From Saccharothrix longispora (GTDB taxonomy: Bacteria; Actinomycetota; Actinomycetes; Mycobacteriales; Pseudonocardiaceae): a stretch of DNA of 64,000 nucleotides. The stretch lies in contig NZ_NSDM01000005.1 in NCBI RefSeq assembly GCF_030852425.1, positions 248,338 to 312,337 on the forward strand, in the 5' to 3' direction. How positions within the stretch are numbered: the first letter of the stretch is position 1; the number at the start of each line of letters is the position of its first letter. A program made the position numbers and the translations under genes. Under the pieces are notes generated by a model, which was not told where the DNA came from, ran no database searches, and was given only the letters and a program-made list of their open reading frames with translations. Positions 1-8,069 of the stretch are shown piece after piece.

Positions 1-443
1 CCGCCGCGTGCCGCCAGGGCGTCGGCCACCAGTCCGGTGGCGAACGCGTAGACGGACTTGTGCAGCAGGTCCACCACCAGTTCGCGACGCGGCCAGGTCT
101 GCGGCGGCGCGCCCACGCCGGTGGCGTTCTCCAGGATCTGGTCGTTGCTCAACCGCACCGCGGCGAACAGGGTCGAGGCCACCGGCCCGCGCATCCCCGC
201 GTTCGCCATCAGCGACCGCACGACGCCGGCCAGCGCGCCCTGCCCGTAGTGCATGGCCAGGTTCACCGCCCGCGGCTGCGGGCCCGGCCTCTCCCGGATG
301 CCCAGCAGCCGCTCCAGGACCCGGGCGGGCACGTACGAGTCGGGCCGCCCGGTGACCCGCTGCTCCAGCTTCTCCCCCACCGTCATCACGGCCGCGCCGA
401 CCGCTCCCGACACCAGCCCCTGCCACACCGCGCGCTTGACCAT
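1..443 (-). CDS. Hypothetical protein, N-terminal part, cut by window edge
   Basis: The minus strand reads open from an ATG at 443-441 to the left edge of the window, giving about 147 residues of an unfinished protein. It begins MVKRAVWQGLVSGAVGAAVM, a short basic start followed by a Gly/Ala-rich hydrophobic stretch, with further hydrophobic stretches near residues 65-95 (YGQGALAGVVRSLM) and 125-143. This suggests a small membrane-associated protein. Codons end in G or C almost throughout, as in real genes here. I do not recognise the family. It is transcribed away from the carboxylate-amine ligase gene, leaving about 135 bp for two divergent promoters. Confidence 0.6.
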   Translation of the reverse strand, partial: MVKRAVWQGLVSGAVGAAVMTVGEKLEQRVTGRPDSYVPARVLERLLGIRERPGPQPRAVNLAMHYGQGALAGVVRSLMANAGMRGPVASTLFAAVRLSNDQILENATGVGAPPQTWPRRELVVDLLHKSVYAFATGLVADALAARG

Positions 444-579
444 GGTCCCTGGCTACCCCAGCGGCGGCGACCTACCCGGATTCCCTCCCGCACCAAGGCT
501 TGTCCACACGGGACGGTGTTTGGCCTGCGGCGTGGCGGGCATTTCGACTGTCAACCCCGTCGGAGCGCAGGAGGTCGCC

Positions 580-1731
580 GTGGACGTCCCGCAGTCGACC
601 CCGAGCATGGGGGTCGAGGAGGAGTTCCTGCTGGTGGACCCCCGGACCGGGCAGCCGGCGCCGCTCGGGGCGGAGGTCGTGGCGGCGGCCGGGCGGCGGT
701 TCGGGGTGGAGCTGGACGTGGAGCTGGCCCGCGCGCAGGTGGAGACCAAGACGTCGGTGTGCCACACCCTGGCCGACGTGGGCAGGCAGCTGCGCGGGAT
801 GCGCCTGGTGGCCGCCGACGCCGCCCGCGGGCTGGGCTGCACGCTGCTCGCCACCGGTGTGCCGCCGGTGGGCGGCCCGGAGGTGGCGACCGCCGGCGGC
901 GACCGGTACCGCCACCTCGCCGAGGACTACCGGTTGCTGGCGCGCGAGCAGTCCATCTGCGGCTGTCACGTGCACGTCGCCGTCCCCGACCCGGAGACCG
1001 CCGTGCAGGTGTGCAACCACCTGCGGCCGTGGCTGCCCGTGCTGGGCGCGGTGACCGCGAACTCGCCGCTGGCGTGCGGGCGGGACACCGGGTACGCGAG
1101 CTGGCGCACGGTCGTCTGGTCGCGGTGGCCCGCCGCCGGCCCGCCGCCCTACTTCGAGTCGGCGGAGCACTACGACTCCGTGTGCGACCTGCTGGTGGAC
1201 TCGGGGGCCGCGCACGACCGGCGGATGGTCTACTGGGACGTCCGCCCCTCCTCGCACCTGCCGACGGTGGAGGTCCGGGTCGCCGACGTCGCCGCCACCG
1301 CCGACGAGGCGGTGCTGCTGGCGGGCCTGGTGCGGGCCCTCGTCACCGCCGCGCTGGCCGACGTCCACCGGGGACTCCCCGCGCCGCGCGTGCCGACCGA
1401 GCTGCTGCGCGTCGCCTCCTGGCGCGCCGCCCGGGACGGGCTCACCGGGCTGTGCCTGGACGTGCCGTCCGAACGCCTGGTCCCGGCGCGCCTCGTGCTG
1501 GACCGCCTCCTGCACCGCGTGCGCGACCACCTCGACGGCGACGACCTCGCCCTGGTCCGCGACCTGCTCGCCCGGGTCGACCAGCACGGCACCGGTGCGG
1601 CCAGGCAGCGCCGCGCCCACGCCCGCGCGGGCCGGTTGTCCGACGTGCTGGACCAGGTGGCGGCCGACACCGTGGCGGGCACCGAGACGTGGACCGGTCA
1701 GGCGGGCTTGTCCAGGACCAGGGCCGAGTAG
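580..1731 (+). CDS. Carboxylate-amine ligase, glutamate-cysteine ligase type 2 (YbdK family)
   Basis: The protein (383 aa) matches the GCS2/YbdK family, which joins an amino acid such as glutamate to an amine using ATP. The N-terminus carries the family's signature MGVEEEFLLVD, followed by VETKTSVC and the histidine motif CGCHVHVAV, which contribute to metal and nucleotide binding; TVEVRVADV lies in the second half. Length fits the family (about 370-380 aa). The GTG at 580 is preferred because AGGAGG sits five bases before it; the frame stays open upstream but that part lacks family sequence. The physiological substrate of this family is often unknown, so glutathione or mycothiol roles should not be assumed. 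The gene ends tail to tail with the methyltransferase, overlapping it by 34 nt. Confidence 0.85.
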   Translation: MDVPQSTPSMGVEEEFLLVDPRTGQPAPLGAEVVAAAGRRFGVELDVELARAQVETKTSVCHTLADVGRQLRGMRLVAADAARGLGCTLLATGVPPVGGPEVATAGGDRYRHLAEDYRLLAREQSICGCHVHVAVPDPETAVQVCNHLRPWLPVLGAVTANSPLACGRDTGYASWRTVVWSRWPAAGPPPYFESAEHYDSVCDLLVDSGAAHDRRMVYWDVRPSSHLPTVEVRVADVAATADEAVLLAGLVRALVTAALADVHRGLPAPRVPTELLRVASWRAARDGLTGLCLDVPSERLVPARLVLDRLLHRVRDHLDGDDLALVRDLLARVDQHGTGAARQRRAHARAGRLSDVLDQVAADTVAGTETWTGQAGLSRTRAE

Positions 1732-2576
1732 CGGCACGCGGCGGCGAACGGCACGTGCGCGCGGACGTTGTCGGAGACCCGCCGCCAGTCGTCCTCGGTC
1801 AGCTCGCGCAGCCCCGGCCAGCGCAGGCACACCGCGCGCCGCCCGACGGAGGTGGCGGCCAGCCTCAGCGCGGGACCGGCCAGGCGCAGCGGCAGTCCCA
1901 GGACGTGGCGGGTCCAGTCGTGCGCCGCGCGGACGGCGAACCCGGCCTCGCGCGCGCGGACCGGGTAGCGCCCCACGGGCTCGACCTCGGTGAACGACCA
2001 GGTGGTGCGGACCACGCGGTGCGGGTCCACCAGGTCGATGGTGCCCGGGTCCGGGTCGCGCCAGGTGAGGTCGACGAGCACCAGCCGCCCGCCCGGTCGC
2101 AGCACCCGGGAGCACTCCGCCAGGAAGGCACGCCGGCCCTCGGGGCCGAGGTGGAAGGCGGCCTCCAGGCAGTGGACGCGGTCGACGGAGGCGTCGGCCA
2201 CCGGCAGGGCGGCCACGTCGGCCACCTCGAAGCGGGTGTTCGGCGCGTCGCCGAACCGCCGCCGCGCCTGCGCGACCTGCTCCGGCTGGACGTCCACGCC
2301 CAGGGCGTCGCAGCCCGCGCGCCCGAGCACCGCGGTCGACAGCCCGCGCCCGCAGCACGCGTCGAGCACGCGGTGGCCGGGTCGGGCGTCCAGCAGGGAC
2401 AGCGAGCGGCGCAGCAGCCTGCGCTGGAACGGTCCCAGCCCGCCGAGCAGCAGCGGCAGGGTCGGCGCGGTGAACCAGCCGATGTTCACCAGGTCGCCCC
2501 AGCCCACGTGCCGCAGCGCGTGGAAGAGGGGGTTGTGGTCGTTGTAGGAGTCCGCGATGGGTCGGTCCTCGGACAC
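1698..2576 (-). CDS. Class I SAM-dependent methyltransferase
   Basis: A 292-aa protein with a Rossmann-type methyltransferase core. Motif I reads VLDACCGRGLST near residue 70, the acidic end of strand 2 is GVDVQPEQ, and the post-motif region FEVADVAALPVADASVDRVHC leads to LRPGGRLVLVD (motif III), all typical of Methyltransf_11. The N-terminus (ADSYNDHNPLFHAL) and the long C-terminal part are like small-molecule methyltransferases of actinomycetes. The substrate cannot be read from the sequence. The GTG at 2576 follows AGGAGGGAG at good spacing. It is divergent from the antiporter gene, about 100 bp apart. Confidence 0.8.
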   Translation of the reverse strand: MSEDRPIADSYNDHNPLFHALRHVGWGDLVNIGWFTAPTLPLLLGGLGPFQRRLLRRSLSLLDARPGHRVLDACCGRGLSTAVLGRAGCDALGVDVQPEQVAQARRRFGDAPNTRFEVADVAALPVADASVDRVHCLEAAFHLGPEGRRAFLAECSRVLRPGGRLVLVDLTWRDPDPGTIDLVDPHRVVRTTWSFTEVEPVGRYPVRAREAGFAVRAAHDWTRHVLGLPLRLAGPALRLAATSVGRRAVCLRWPGLRELTEDDWRRVSDNVRAHVPFAAACRYSALVLDKPA

Positions 2577-2680
2577 GGGCGCGCTCCCTCCTGATCGCGA
2601 CACCTTAACGGCACCATCGGGTTTCAGCAGGTCGTCGGCGGGCAATCCGGTGCCGGTCACCGCCAGGAAGGGGCCGTTTC

Positions 2681-3973
2681 GTGGAACCAGGACCGGTCCT
2701 CTACGCGGGAGCCGGCGCGGCCACGCTGGCGGCGGCGCTGCTGCCGAGGCTGCTGGCCCGCGCACCGGTGTCGATGCCGATGGTGTTCCTGGCCGCGGGC
2801 GCGCTGGCGTTCGGCGTGATCGGGCCGCTGCCCGACCCCGACCCGGTGGAGCACGGCGGGATCGCGACGCACCTGACCGAACTGTGCGTGATCGTGTCGT
2901 TGATGGGTGCGGGCCTGGCGCTCAACCGGCCGGTCGGTCGACGGCGGTGGGGCACGACGTGGCGGCTGCTGGGCATCACGATGCCGCTGTCGATGCTCGC
3001 GGTGGGCACGCTCGGCTGGGCCGTGCTCGGGTTGGGCGCGGCGGCGTCGGTGCTGCTCGGCGCCGCGCTCGCGCCGACCGACCCGGTGCTGGCGAACGAG
3101 GTGCAGGTCGCCGAGCCCGCGGAGCACCCAGGGGCCGACGAGGACGAGGCGCGGTTCGCCCTGACCTCGGAGGCCGGGTTGAACGACGGCCTGGCGTTCC
3201 CGTTCACCTACGCTGCGGTGGCGATCAGCCTGGTCGGTGTCGCGCCCGGCGAGTGGTTGCCGCACTGGCTGGCGGTGGACGTGCTGTGGCGGTTGGCGGC
3301 GGGCGTGGGCATCGGCGCGCTGGTCGGGTGGCTGTTGGGCAAGCTGTTCTTCGCCGCGCCGAGGCAGGACTTCCGGCTGGCCGAGCACGCCGAGGGGTTC
3401 GTGGCGCTGGCGGCGACGTTCCTGGCGTACGGGGTGACGGAGCTGGCCGAGGGCTACGGCTTCATCGCGGTGTTCGTCTGCGCGTGCGTGATCCGCTCCG
3501 CCGAGCGCCGGTCGGACTACCACCACGTGCTGCACGAGTACGTCGAGCAGGTCGAGCGGATGCTGACCGTGGTGGTGGTGTTCCTGCTGGGCGGCGCGGT
3601 GGCGACCGGCCTGCTGGCGGGCATCACCTGGGGCGAGGTGCTGGTGGCGGCGGTCACGCTGTTCGTGGTGCGCCCGGTGGCCGGGTTGCTGGGCCTGCTG
3701 GGCGGCGGCACCGGGCCGCGCGAGCGGACGGTCATCGCGGTGTTCGGCGTGCGCGGGGTCGGTTCCCTCTTCTACGTCGCCTACGCCGTGCAGGAGGGCG
3801 GGTTCGCCGAGGTGGACGCCCTGTGGCGGGTGGCGGCCCTGGTCGTGGTGGGCTCGATCGTCGTGCACGGCATGTCCGCGACCCCGGTGATGGCGATGCT
3901 CGACCGGGTCCGGGAACGCGCCGCGCGGAAGCGCCACGGCGATCCCGACCAGACGTCCCGCACGCACGTGTGA
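2681..3973 (+). CDS. Sodium/proton antiporter, CPA1-type
   Basis: A 430-aa integral membrane protein with about 12 hydrophobic segments. It exchanges protons for Na+ or K+ across the cytoplasmic membrane. Family marks include ALAPTDPVLANEVQV (the conserved APTDPV in segment 4-5), LTSEAGLNDGLAFPF (the SExxxND acidic site of cation exchange) and VFGVRGVGSLFYVAYA near the C-terminus. The GTG at 2681 has AGGAAGG about ten bases upstream. Length is that of a compact CPA1 antiporter without the long cytosolic tail. It stands alone between a divergent methyltransferase gene and a convergent MerR-type gene. A second, unrelated antiporter (NhaA) lies at 47.5 kb. Confidence 0.85.
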   Translation: MEPGPVLYAGAGAATLAAALLPRLLARAPVSMPMVFLAAGALAFGVIGPLPDPDPVEHGGIATHLTELCVIVSLMGAGLALNRPVGRRRWGTTWRLLGITMPLSMLAVGTLGWAVLGLGAAASVLLGAALAPTDPVLANEVQVAEPAEHPGADEDEARFALTSEAGLNDGLAFPFTYAAVAISLVGVAPGEWLPHWLAVDVLWRLAAGVGIGALVGWLLGKLFFAAPRQDFRLAEHAEGFVALAATFLAYGVTELAEGYGFIAVFVCACVIRSAERRSDYHHVLHEYVEQVERMLTVVVVFLLGGAVATGLLAGITWGEVLVAAVTLFVVRPVAGLLGLLGGGTGPRERTVIAVFGVRGVGSLFYVAYAVQEGGFAEVDALWRVAALVVVGSIVVHGMSATPVMAMLDRVRERAARKRHGDPDQTSRTHV

Positions 3974-3997
3974 CGCACGTACGTGTGATGGGGCGGG

Positions 3998-4918
3998 TCA
4001 GCGGCCGGTGGCCTCCAGCACGACCCGGACGGCGTCCTCGACCGACGTGGGCCGGACGACGCCGGGCGGCGTGGTCACCGCGCCCCACCCCGCTCCCCCG
4101 ACGGTGACGACCGCGTCGAACCGGTCCACCAGCTCGTCCAGCGGCACCTGCCGGGCGATGTCCTCGCGGTGCGCCCAGACCACGACCGAGGCGGGCCGCA
4201 GCTTGTCCACCGCGTCCAGCAGGGCCAGGGCGGGCAGGCGGGCGCCGAGGTTGCGCCACGTGGCACCGCGCTCGGACAGCGCCGCGCCCAGCGCCTCCAG
4301 GGGCAGCACGTGCTGCTCGTCGGGCGCGCAGGAGAGCAGCGCGGCCAACCTGCCCCGCTCGTCCGGCAAGGGCACGCCGCGCAGGGCGTGCAGGATCGCG
4401 GCGCTGGCCAGGTGCTCGGCCTCGACGCCTCGACCCCGGGCGGCGGCGCGGCGGCCCAGTTCGACCAGGACGGGGGTGAAGACGTGCTGCCACGCCTCGA
4501 CGACGCCGTGGCGGGTGATCAGGTCGATCGCCGCGGCGCGCATCAGCGGCTCGTCGAGGCGGTGGGCGGCGCGCAGGAAACCGCGCCGCGCCGGCTTGGC
4601 GTCCGCCGGGCCGATCCCGGGTCCGCCGTCACCGGGTTCCGCGGCCCCGGGTGGGGGTCCGGGTGGTGGGGGGTCGCCCAGCGCGGTCGCCGCGGCGACG
4701 GCGGGCGCCAGCCCCTTCGCGATCCCGGCCACCACGCGGCGCAGCCGCTCGACGTCCTCGGTCGTGTAGCGGCGGTGGTTGCCGCTGGTGCGCGAGGAGG
4801 GCCCGAGGCCGTAGCGGCGGTCCCAGGTGCGCAGGGTCGTCGGTGAGACGCCCAGCATCCGGGCCACCGCGCCCGGCGTCCACGCGGTGCCCGGCACCGC
4901 ACCGCCCTGCCCGTCCAT
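3998..4918 (-). CDS. MerR-family regulator with cobalamin-binding-like domain
   Basis: The first 70 residues form a MerR winged helix (WTPGAVARMLGVSPTTLRTWDRRYGLGPSS, then GNHRRYTTEDVERLRRV). After a Pro/Gly-rich linker comes a helical domain with GVEAEHLASAAI and a Rossmann-like domain beginning SCAPDEQHVLPLEALGAAL, the layout of CarH/LitR B12-sensing repressors. The histidine of DEQH lies where CarH has its lower cobalamin ligand, and the EH pair is kept, but the Trp-His of the CarH cap is absent. Light or B12 sensing is therefore only possible. CarH-type proteins often control carotenoid genes; the carotenoid cluster here is 24 kb away. The ATG at 4918 has GGAGG three bases before it; a GTG at 4921 is an alternative. 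Confidence 0.75.
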   Translation of the reverse strand: MDGQGGAVPGTAWTPGAVARMLGVSPTTLRTWDRRYGLGPSSRTSGNHRRYTTEDVERLRRVVAGIAKGLAPAVAAATALGDPPPPGPPPGAAEPGDGGPGIGPADAKPARRGFLRAAHRLDEPLMRAAAIDLITRHGVVEAWQHVFTPVLVELGRRAAARGRGVEAEHLASAAILHALRGVPLPDERGRLAALLSCAPDEQHVLPLEALGAALSERGATWRNLGARLPALALLDAVDKLRPASVVVWAHREDIARQVPLDELVDRFDAVVTVGGAGWGAVTTPPGVVRPTSVEDAVRVVLEATGR

Positions 4919-4993
4919 CACCCTCCGACCGCGACACCAGCACGACGACCGGTCGGCGTCCCCGGTGGACGGGCCGGTGTTCCGGTGGGCCTG

Positions 4994-5281
4994 TCAGGCC
5001 CGCCGGTGCCTGCGGGCGATGATCGTGCGCAGCTCGCTCTCGCCGAGCCCGCCCCAGATGCCGTAGGTCTCCTCGACGGCCAGGGCGTGCTCGCGGCACT
5101 GCCGCATCACCGGGCACCGGTTGCACACCTCCTTGGCACGCGCCTCGCGGGTCTCCCGCGCCTGTCCGCGCTCGTTGGGGGTGTGGAAGAACAGGGCGCT
5201 GTCCATGCCTCGGCACAGGCCCTTCAGCTGCCAGTCCCAGGAATCCGCGACGGGTCGGGGGAGGCGCGACAACTCGGGCAT
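4994..5281 (-). CDS. WhiB-family iron-sulfur regulator, WhiB3/WhiD-like
   Basis: A 95-aa WhiB protein. Four cysteines that bind a 4Fe-4S cluster are present in the usual order (GLCRGMDS, then EVCNRCPVMRQC), followed by the turn YGIWGGLGESE and a basic C-terminus (IIARRHRRA) that contacts DNA. The N-terminal block ADSWDWQLKGLCRGMDSALFF is the form seen in WhiB3 of mycobacteria and WhiD of Streptomyces, which bind the principal sigma factor and act in redox response and sporulation. Length is normal. The 5' region is about 50 nt behind a clear promoter (5333-5361). The gene stands alone. Confidence 0.92.
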   Translation of the reverse strand: MPELSRLPRPVADSWDWQLKGLCRGMDSALFFHTPNERGQARETREARAKEVCNRCPVMRQCREHALAVEETYGIWGGLGESELRTIIARRHRRA

Positions 5282-5332
5282 GCGACCACGTCCTTCGGGG
5301 GTCCGGCGTGATGGTCCAGCGTGATGTGTCCC

Positions 5333-5361
5333 AGACTAGATTCGATTCAAAATCGTTGCAA
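5333..5361 (-). promoter_or_regulatory. Probable housekeeping sigma promoter of the WhiB gene
   Basis: On the minus strand TTGCAA (5361-5356) is separated by exactly 17 nt from TAGTCT (5338-5333), close to the consensus of the principal actinobacterial sigma factor. It lies about 50 nt upstream of the WhiB start. The spacer contains the inverted repeat GATTCAAAATC and is unusually AT-rich for this genome. Confidence 0.6.
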
Positions 5362-5417
5362 CATGGCACGCAGGAGACGTCCTTCACCCCGTGGAGCGGT
5401 TTAGGGCGCGTCGGGCG

Positions 5418-6356
5418 CTAGCGGGGCACCGGTCGCAGGCGGTCTGCCAGCGCGGCGATGTCGGCCGGGCCGGTGCGGCAGCACCCGCCGACCAGGCGCG
5501 CACCGGCCTCGACCCAGCGCCGCGCCGACGCCGCCCCGTCGGTCGGACCGCCGGACCACGAACGGGCCCGCGCGTCCCAGCGCTCACCGCTGTTCGGGTA
5601 GACCACGGCGGGCTTGCCGGCGGCGCGCGCGGCGACCACCGCGGCCTCCACATCACCGGGGTCGCAGCAGTTCACGCCCACCGCGATCACCTCGGGCACG
5701 GACGCGGCGTCGGCGAACACCGCCTCCAGCGGCTGGCCCGCGCAGGTGGACGTGCCGCGCGCGCTGCACGACAGCCACACGGGCACCCCCGAGCCCGCGA
5801 CGACCTCCAGCACCGCCTCGACCTCCTGCCGGTCCGGGATGGTCTCCACCGCCAGCACGTCGACCCCGGCTTCGGCCAGCACCTCGATCCGCGGCCGGTG
5901 GAACTCGACCAGCCGGCGCGTGCTCAGCCCGTAGCGGCCCCGGTACTCCGAGCCGTCGGCGAGCACCGCGCCGTACGGGCCGACCGAGGCCGCGACCCAC
6001 CGGGGTCCGTCGACCCCGGCCACCGCCTCGCGCGCCAGCCGCACGCTGCGCCGCAGCAGCCCCGCGGTCTCGACGTGCGTCAGGCCGCGCCGGGCGAACC
6101 CCTCGAACGACACCTGGTAGCCGGCCGTGATCACGACCTGCGCGCCCGCGTCGAGGAACGCGGTGTGCGCGGCGCGGACGGCGTCCGGGTCCTCCAGCAG
6201 CAGCCGGGCGGTCCACAGCTCGTCCGACAGGTCGTGCCCGGCCGCCTCCAGCGCGGTGGACAGCCCTCCGTCGAGCACCACGACGCCGTCCGCCATCGCC
6301 CTGCCCAGCCCCACGGGCGCCCCCTCCACCGGTGCGCCGCCGCGCCGCGCGGTCAT
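5418..6356 (-). CDS. mmuM: Homocysteine S-methyltransferase
   Basis: A 312-aa cytoplasmic zinc enzyme that makes methionine from homocysteine and a methyl donor such as S-methylmethionine. It has the N-terminal VVVLDGGLSTALEAAGHDL, the conserved GYQVSFEGF, and the three zinc cysteines in GVNCCDP and the C-terminal VGGCCRTGP. Length matches MmuM-type enzymes. The ATG at 6356 is chosen because it follows the stop of the small acidic gene by nine bases, which suggests coupled translation; an ATG at 6296 (MADGVVVLDGG) would also give a full domain and may be the true start. Confidence 0.85.
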   Translation of the reverse strand: MTARRGGAPVEGAPVGLGRAMADGVVVLDGGLSTALEAAGHDLSDELWTARLLLEDPDAVRAAHTAFLDAGAQVVITAGYQVSFEGFARRGLTHVETAGLLRRSVRLAREAVAGVDGPRWVAASVGPYGAVLADGSEYRGRYGLSTRRLVEFHRPRIEVLAEAGVDVLAVETIPDRQEVEAVLEVVAGSGVPVWLSCSARGTSTCAGQPLEAVFADAASVPEVIAVGVNCCDPGDVEAAVVAARAAGKPAVVYPNSGERWDARARSWSGGPTDGAASARRWVEAGARLVGGCCRTGPADIAALADRLRPVPR

Positions 6357-6364
6357 CCCGGCAC

Positions 6365-6574
6365 TCAGAACTCGTCGTCCTCGGTCAGGGGCACCACCCG
6401 GTGCTGGTCGGCCACGTCGGCCGGGTCGGCGTCGACGTCGGTCGCGGTGGCCGGCTCGGGTCGCTCCGGCCTGCCCACGGACGCCTCCTCGTCGTCGGCG
6501 ACCTCGATCTCGGCGTACGGGTCGACCGGGCGCTCCTGGTCGGCCACGTCGTTCCAGGCCTTCTCCTCGCTCAT
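6365..6574 (-). CDS. Small acidic hypothetical protein
   Basis: A 69-residue, strongly acidic protein starting MSEEKAWNDVADQERPVDPY and ending TEDDEF. It has no cysteine, no membrane segment and no recognisable domain; it is probably disordered. An excellent Shine-Dalgarno sequence (GGAGGAG) stands seven bases before the ATG, which supports a real gene. It sits just upstream of mmuM with nine bases between them, so the two are likely co-transcribed. I do not recognise the family. Confidence 0.65.
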   Translation of the reverse strand: MSEEKAWNDVADQERPVDPYAEIEVADDEEASVGRPERPEPATATDVDADPADVADQHRVVPLTEDDEF

Positions 6575-6763
6575 GGTGACGCTCCTCCGCGTTCTGGTCG
6601 GACGTGCACTCGTACCCGCAAGGGGGTGCGATGGGACGGCCCCGTTCAAACCCGCCCGGACCGGTCGCCCACCGGGTGTGCGGCACCGCACGGTCGCGGC
6701 GCCCGGTCGGGGAGACCGCCGCCGGGGTCGTTTGCCCGGCGATCGGCCGGGTAGCCGCCGGGC

Positions 6764-7092
6764 ATGAGCCACGAACTCCCCATCCCGGACTACGACCGGT
6801 TGTCCCTGGGCGACCTGCGGCACCGCGTGCGCTCCCTGCGCGCGACGAGCCGGCCGCCGTGCTGGAGCACGAGAGCGCGCACGGGAACCGGACACCGGTG
6901 ACCGAGGTGCTCACCGCGAGGCCGGCCCAGCCGGACGAGGGCGCCGAGCCGTCCGGCGGCGACCCGGCCAGCACGCCGGGCGCCGCGTCCACCCCGCGCA
7001 CACCGCCGGTGTCCCCGGCGCACTCGCCCGACGACAACACGCCGCTGCGCCACGGGGTCGAGGGTCGGACCCCGGCGCGAGGCCGTCCCTGA
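6764..7092 (+). pseudogene. Frameshifted gene of the actinobacterial LPIPDYD small-protein family
   Basis: From ATG 6764 the first frame reads MSHELPIPDYDRLSLGDLRHRVRSL, the conserved start of a family of small actinobacterial proteins (I recall it as a DUF8129-type domain). That frame then stops early at about 6898. The rest of the family pattern (ARDEPAAVLEHESAHGN, VTEVL, EPSGGDPAS) continues in the next frame to a stop at 7092. Restoring one base near 6841, in the CTG-GCG junction, would rejoin the halves into a normal protein of about 109 aa. Either the gene is broken by a single-base loss or the sequence has an error at this GC-rich site. Codon use is typical in both parts, so decay would be recent. 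Confidence 0.7.
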
Positions 7093-7130
7093 ACACGTTT
7101 CACCTACCCGATCGGGGCAACTCCAGCGCC

Positions 7131-7637
7131 ATGTCGATCTCAGCCACCCTGCGTCGCGTGCAGACCGAGTACGCGGCGGGCCAGGACCGCCCCCTCAAGG
7201 GCTACCTGGCCGCGATGAGCACCTTCGCCGGCGCCGTCGGGCTCGCCACCGCCGTGGGCCGCCACCTCGGTGTGCGCCTGCCCGAGCGGTTCGCGCTCGG
7301 TGACGTCGCACTCGTCTCCGTGGCCACCTACAAGGCGAGCCGCCTGGTCACCAAGGGCTCCGTGACCAGTGCGCTGCGCGCCCCGTTCACCCGCTACGAG
7401 GAACCGGCGGGCAACGCCGAGGTCAACGAGTCCGTGCGCGGCGACGGCGTGCGCCACGCCGTGGGCGAACTGGTGACGTGCCCGTTCTGCTCGGGCGTCT
7501 GGATCGCCGGCGCCCTGGTGGGCGGGCTGGTGTTCGCGCCCCGGGCGACCCGCCTGGTGGCCACCGCGCTGACCGCGATCGCGGCGTCGGACGTGCTGCA
7601 CATCGCCGTGCACCGGCTGGACAGCACGTCCGACTGA
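7131..7637 (+). CDS. DUF1360 membrane protein
   Basis: A 168-aa protein with hydrophobic segments near residues 27-45, 55-68 and 120-150. The DUF1360 mark is ELVTCPFCSGVWIAGALVGG, with the CPFC pair just ahead of a membrane span, and YKASRLVTKGSVTSALRAPF earlier in the chain. Members occur in spore-forming and actinobacterial species, and function is unknown. The ATG at 7131 is about 30 nt behind a GTTT and a palindromic CCGATCGG; no strong Shine-Dalgarno is visible. The gene ends ahead of a bidirectional hairpin. Confidence 0.8.
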   Translation: MSISATLRRVQTEYAAGQDRPLKGYLAAMSTFAGAVGLATAVGRHLGVRLPERFALGDVALVSVATYKASRLVTKGSVTSALRAPFTRYEEPAGNAEVNESVRGDGVRHAVGELVTCPFCSGVWIAGALVGGLVFAPRATRLVATALTAIAASDVLHIAVHRLDSTSD

Positions 7638-7685
7638 CCGCATCCGGACCGGCAGCACCGAACCGGACACCCCGGTGACGCGCCG

Positions 7686-7725
7686 CGGGCCGCGGGTGAC
7701 GGGTCTCCCCGTCCTCCGCGGCCCG
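7686..7725. terminator. Bidirectional hairpin terminator
   Basis: CGGGCCGCGG (7686-7695) pairs perfectly with CCGCGGCCCG (7716-7725), and an inner GACGGG/CCCGTC extends the structure. It lies between the convergent DUF1360 gene and the small membrane protein gene. There is no T-run, as usual in GC-rich actinomycetes. Confidence 0.6.
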
Positions 7726-7751
7726 CCGGGCGCCTGCCGTCCGTGGTGGAC

Positions 7752-7907
7752 CTAGAAGAGCACGATGAGCAGCAGCAGGATCACGACCGCCGCGACGGCG
7801 ATCGCCACGACGGGCAGCCCGGCGGGCTTGCGGTAGTGCCGGCGGACGGTGGTCGTGCGGAACCAGCTGTTCGGGGCACGTCGACGGTGTCGTTCCACCC
7901 AGGGCAT
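7752..7907 (-). CDS. Small single-span membrane protein (51 aa)
   Basis: The ATG at 7907 opens a 51-residue protein, MPWVERHRRRAPNSWFRTTT at the start, then VRRHYRKPAG and a C-terminal membrane helix VVAIAVAAVVILLLLIVLF. The strongly basic N-terminal half would stay in the cytoplasm (positive-inside rule) and the helix would sit in the membrane. GGGAG stands five bases before the ATG. A stress-sigma-like promoter lies about 55 nt upstream. It is too short for most gene finders. Function is unknown; it resembles other tail-anchored stress-induced small proteins only in layout. Confidence 0.65.
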   Translation of the reverse strand: MPWVERHRRRAPNSWFRTTTVRRHYRKPAGLPVVAIAVAAVVILLLLIVLF

Positions 7908-7960
7908 GTCGGCTCCCGTTCTCTGCGTCCGTGCGCGCGGTGTGCGCTGTTGACCTGGAC

Positions 7961-7987
7961 ATACCCAATCGGGGCGAGAAAGACACC
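7961..7987 (-). promoter_or_regulatory. Possible SigB/SigF-type stress promoter
   Basis: On the minus strand GGTGT (7987-7983) is followed after 16 nt by GGGTAT (7966-7961). This is one mismatch from the GGTTT-N15-17-GGGTAT pattern of actinobacterial general-stress sigma factors. It would drive the 51-aa membrane protein gene. Confidence 0.4.
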
Positions 7988-8069
7988 TTCGGGTGAAACC
8001 GTGCTATACGCGGGCAGAGTCCTCTGAGGACCGTGCCGATCATCCCGGGCACCGGTCCTCCCGGCACCG

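Noticed and set aside
60..2594. Very long plus-strand open frame (844 codons) over the ligase and methyltransferase genes
   Set aside because: Composition shadow in GC-rich DNA: Arg/Gly/Pro/Ala-rich product, no domain, and it crosses genes with clear family motifs in other frames.
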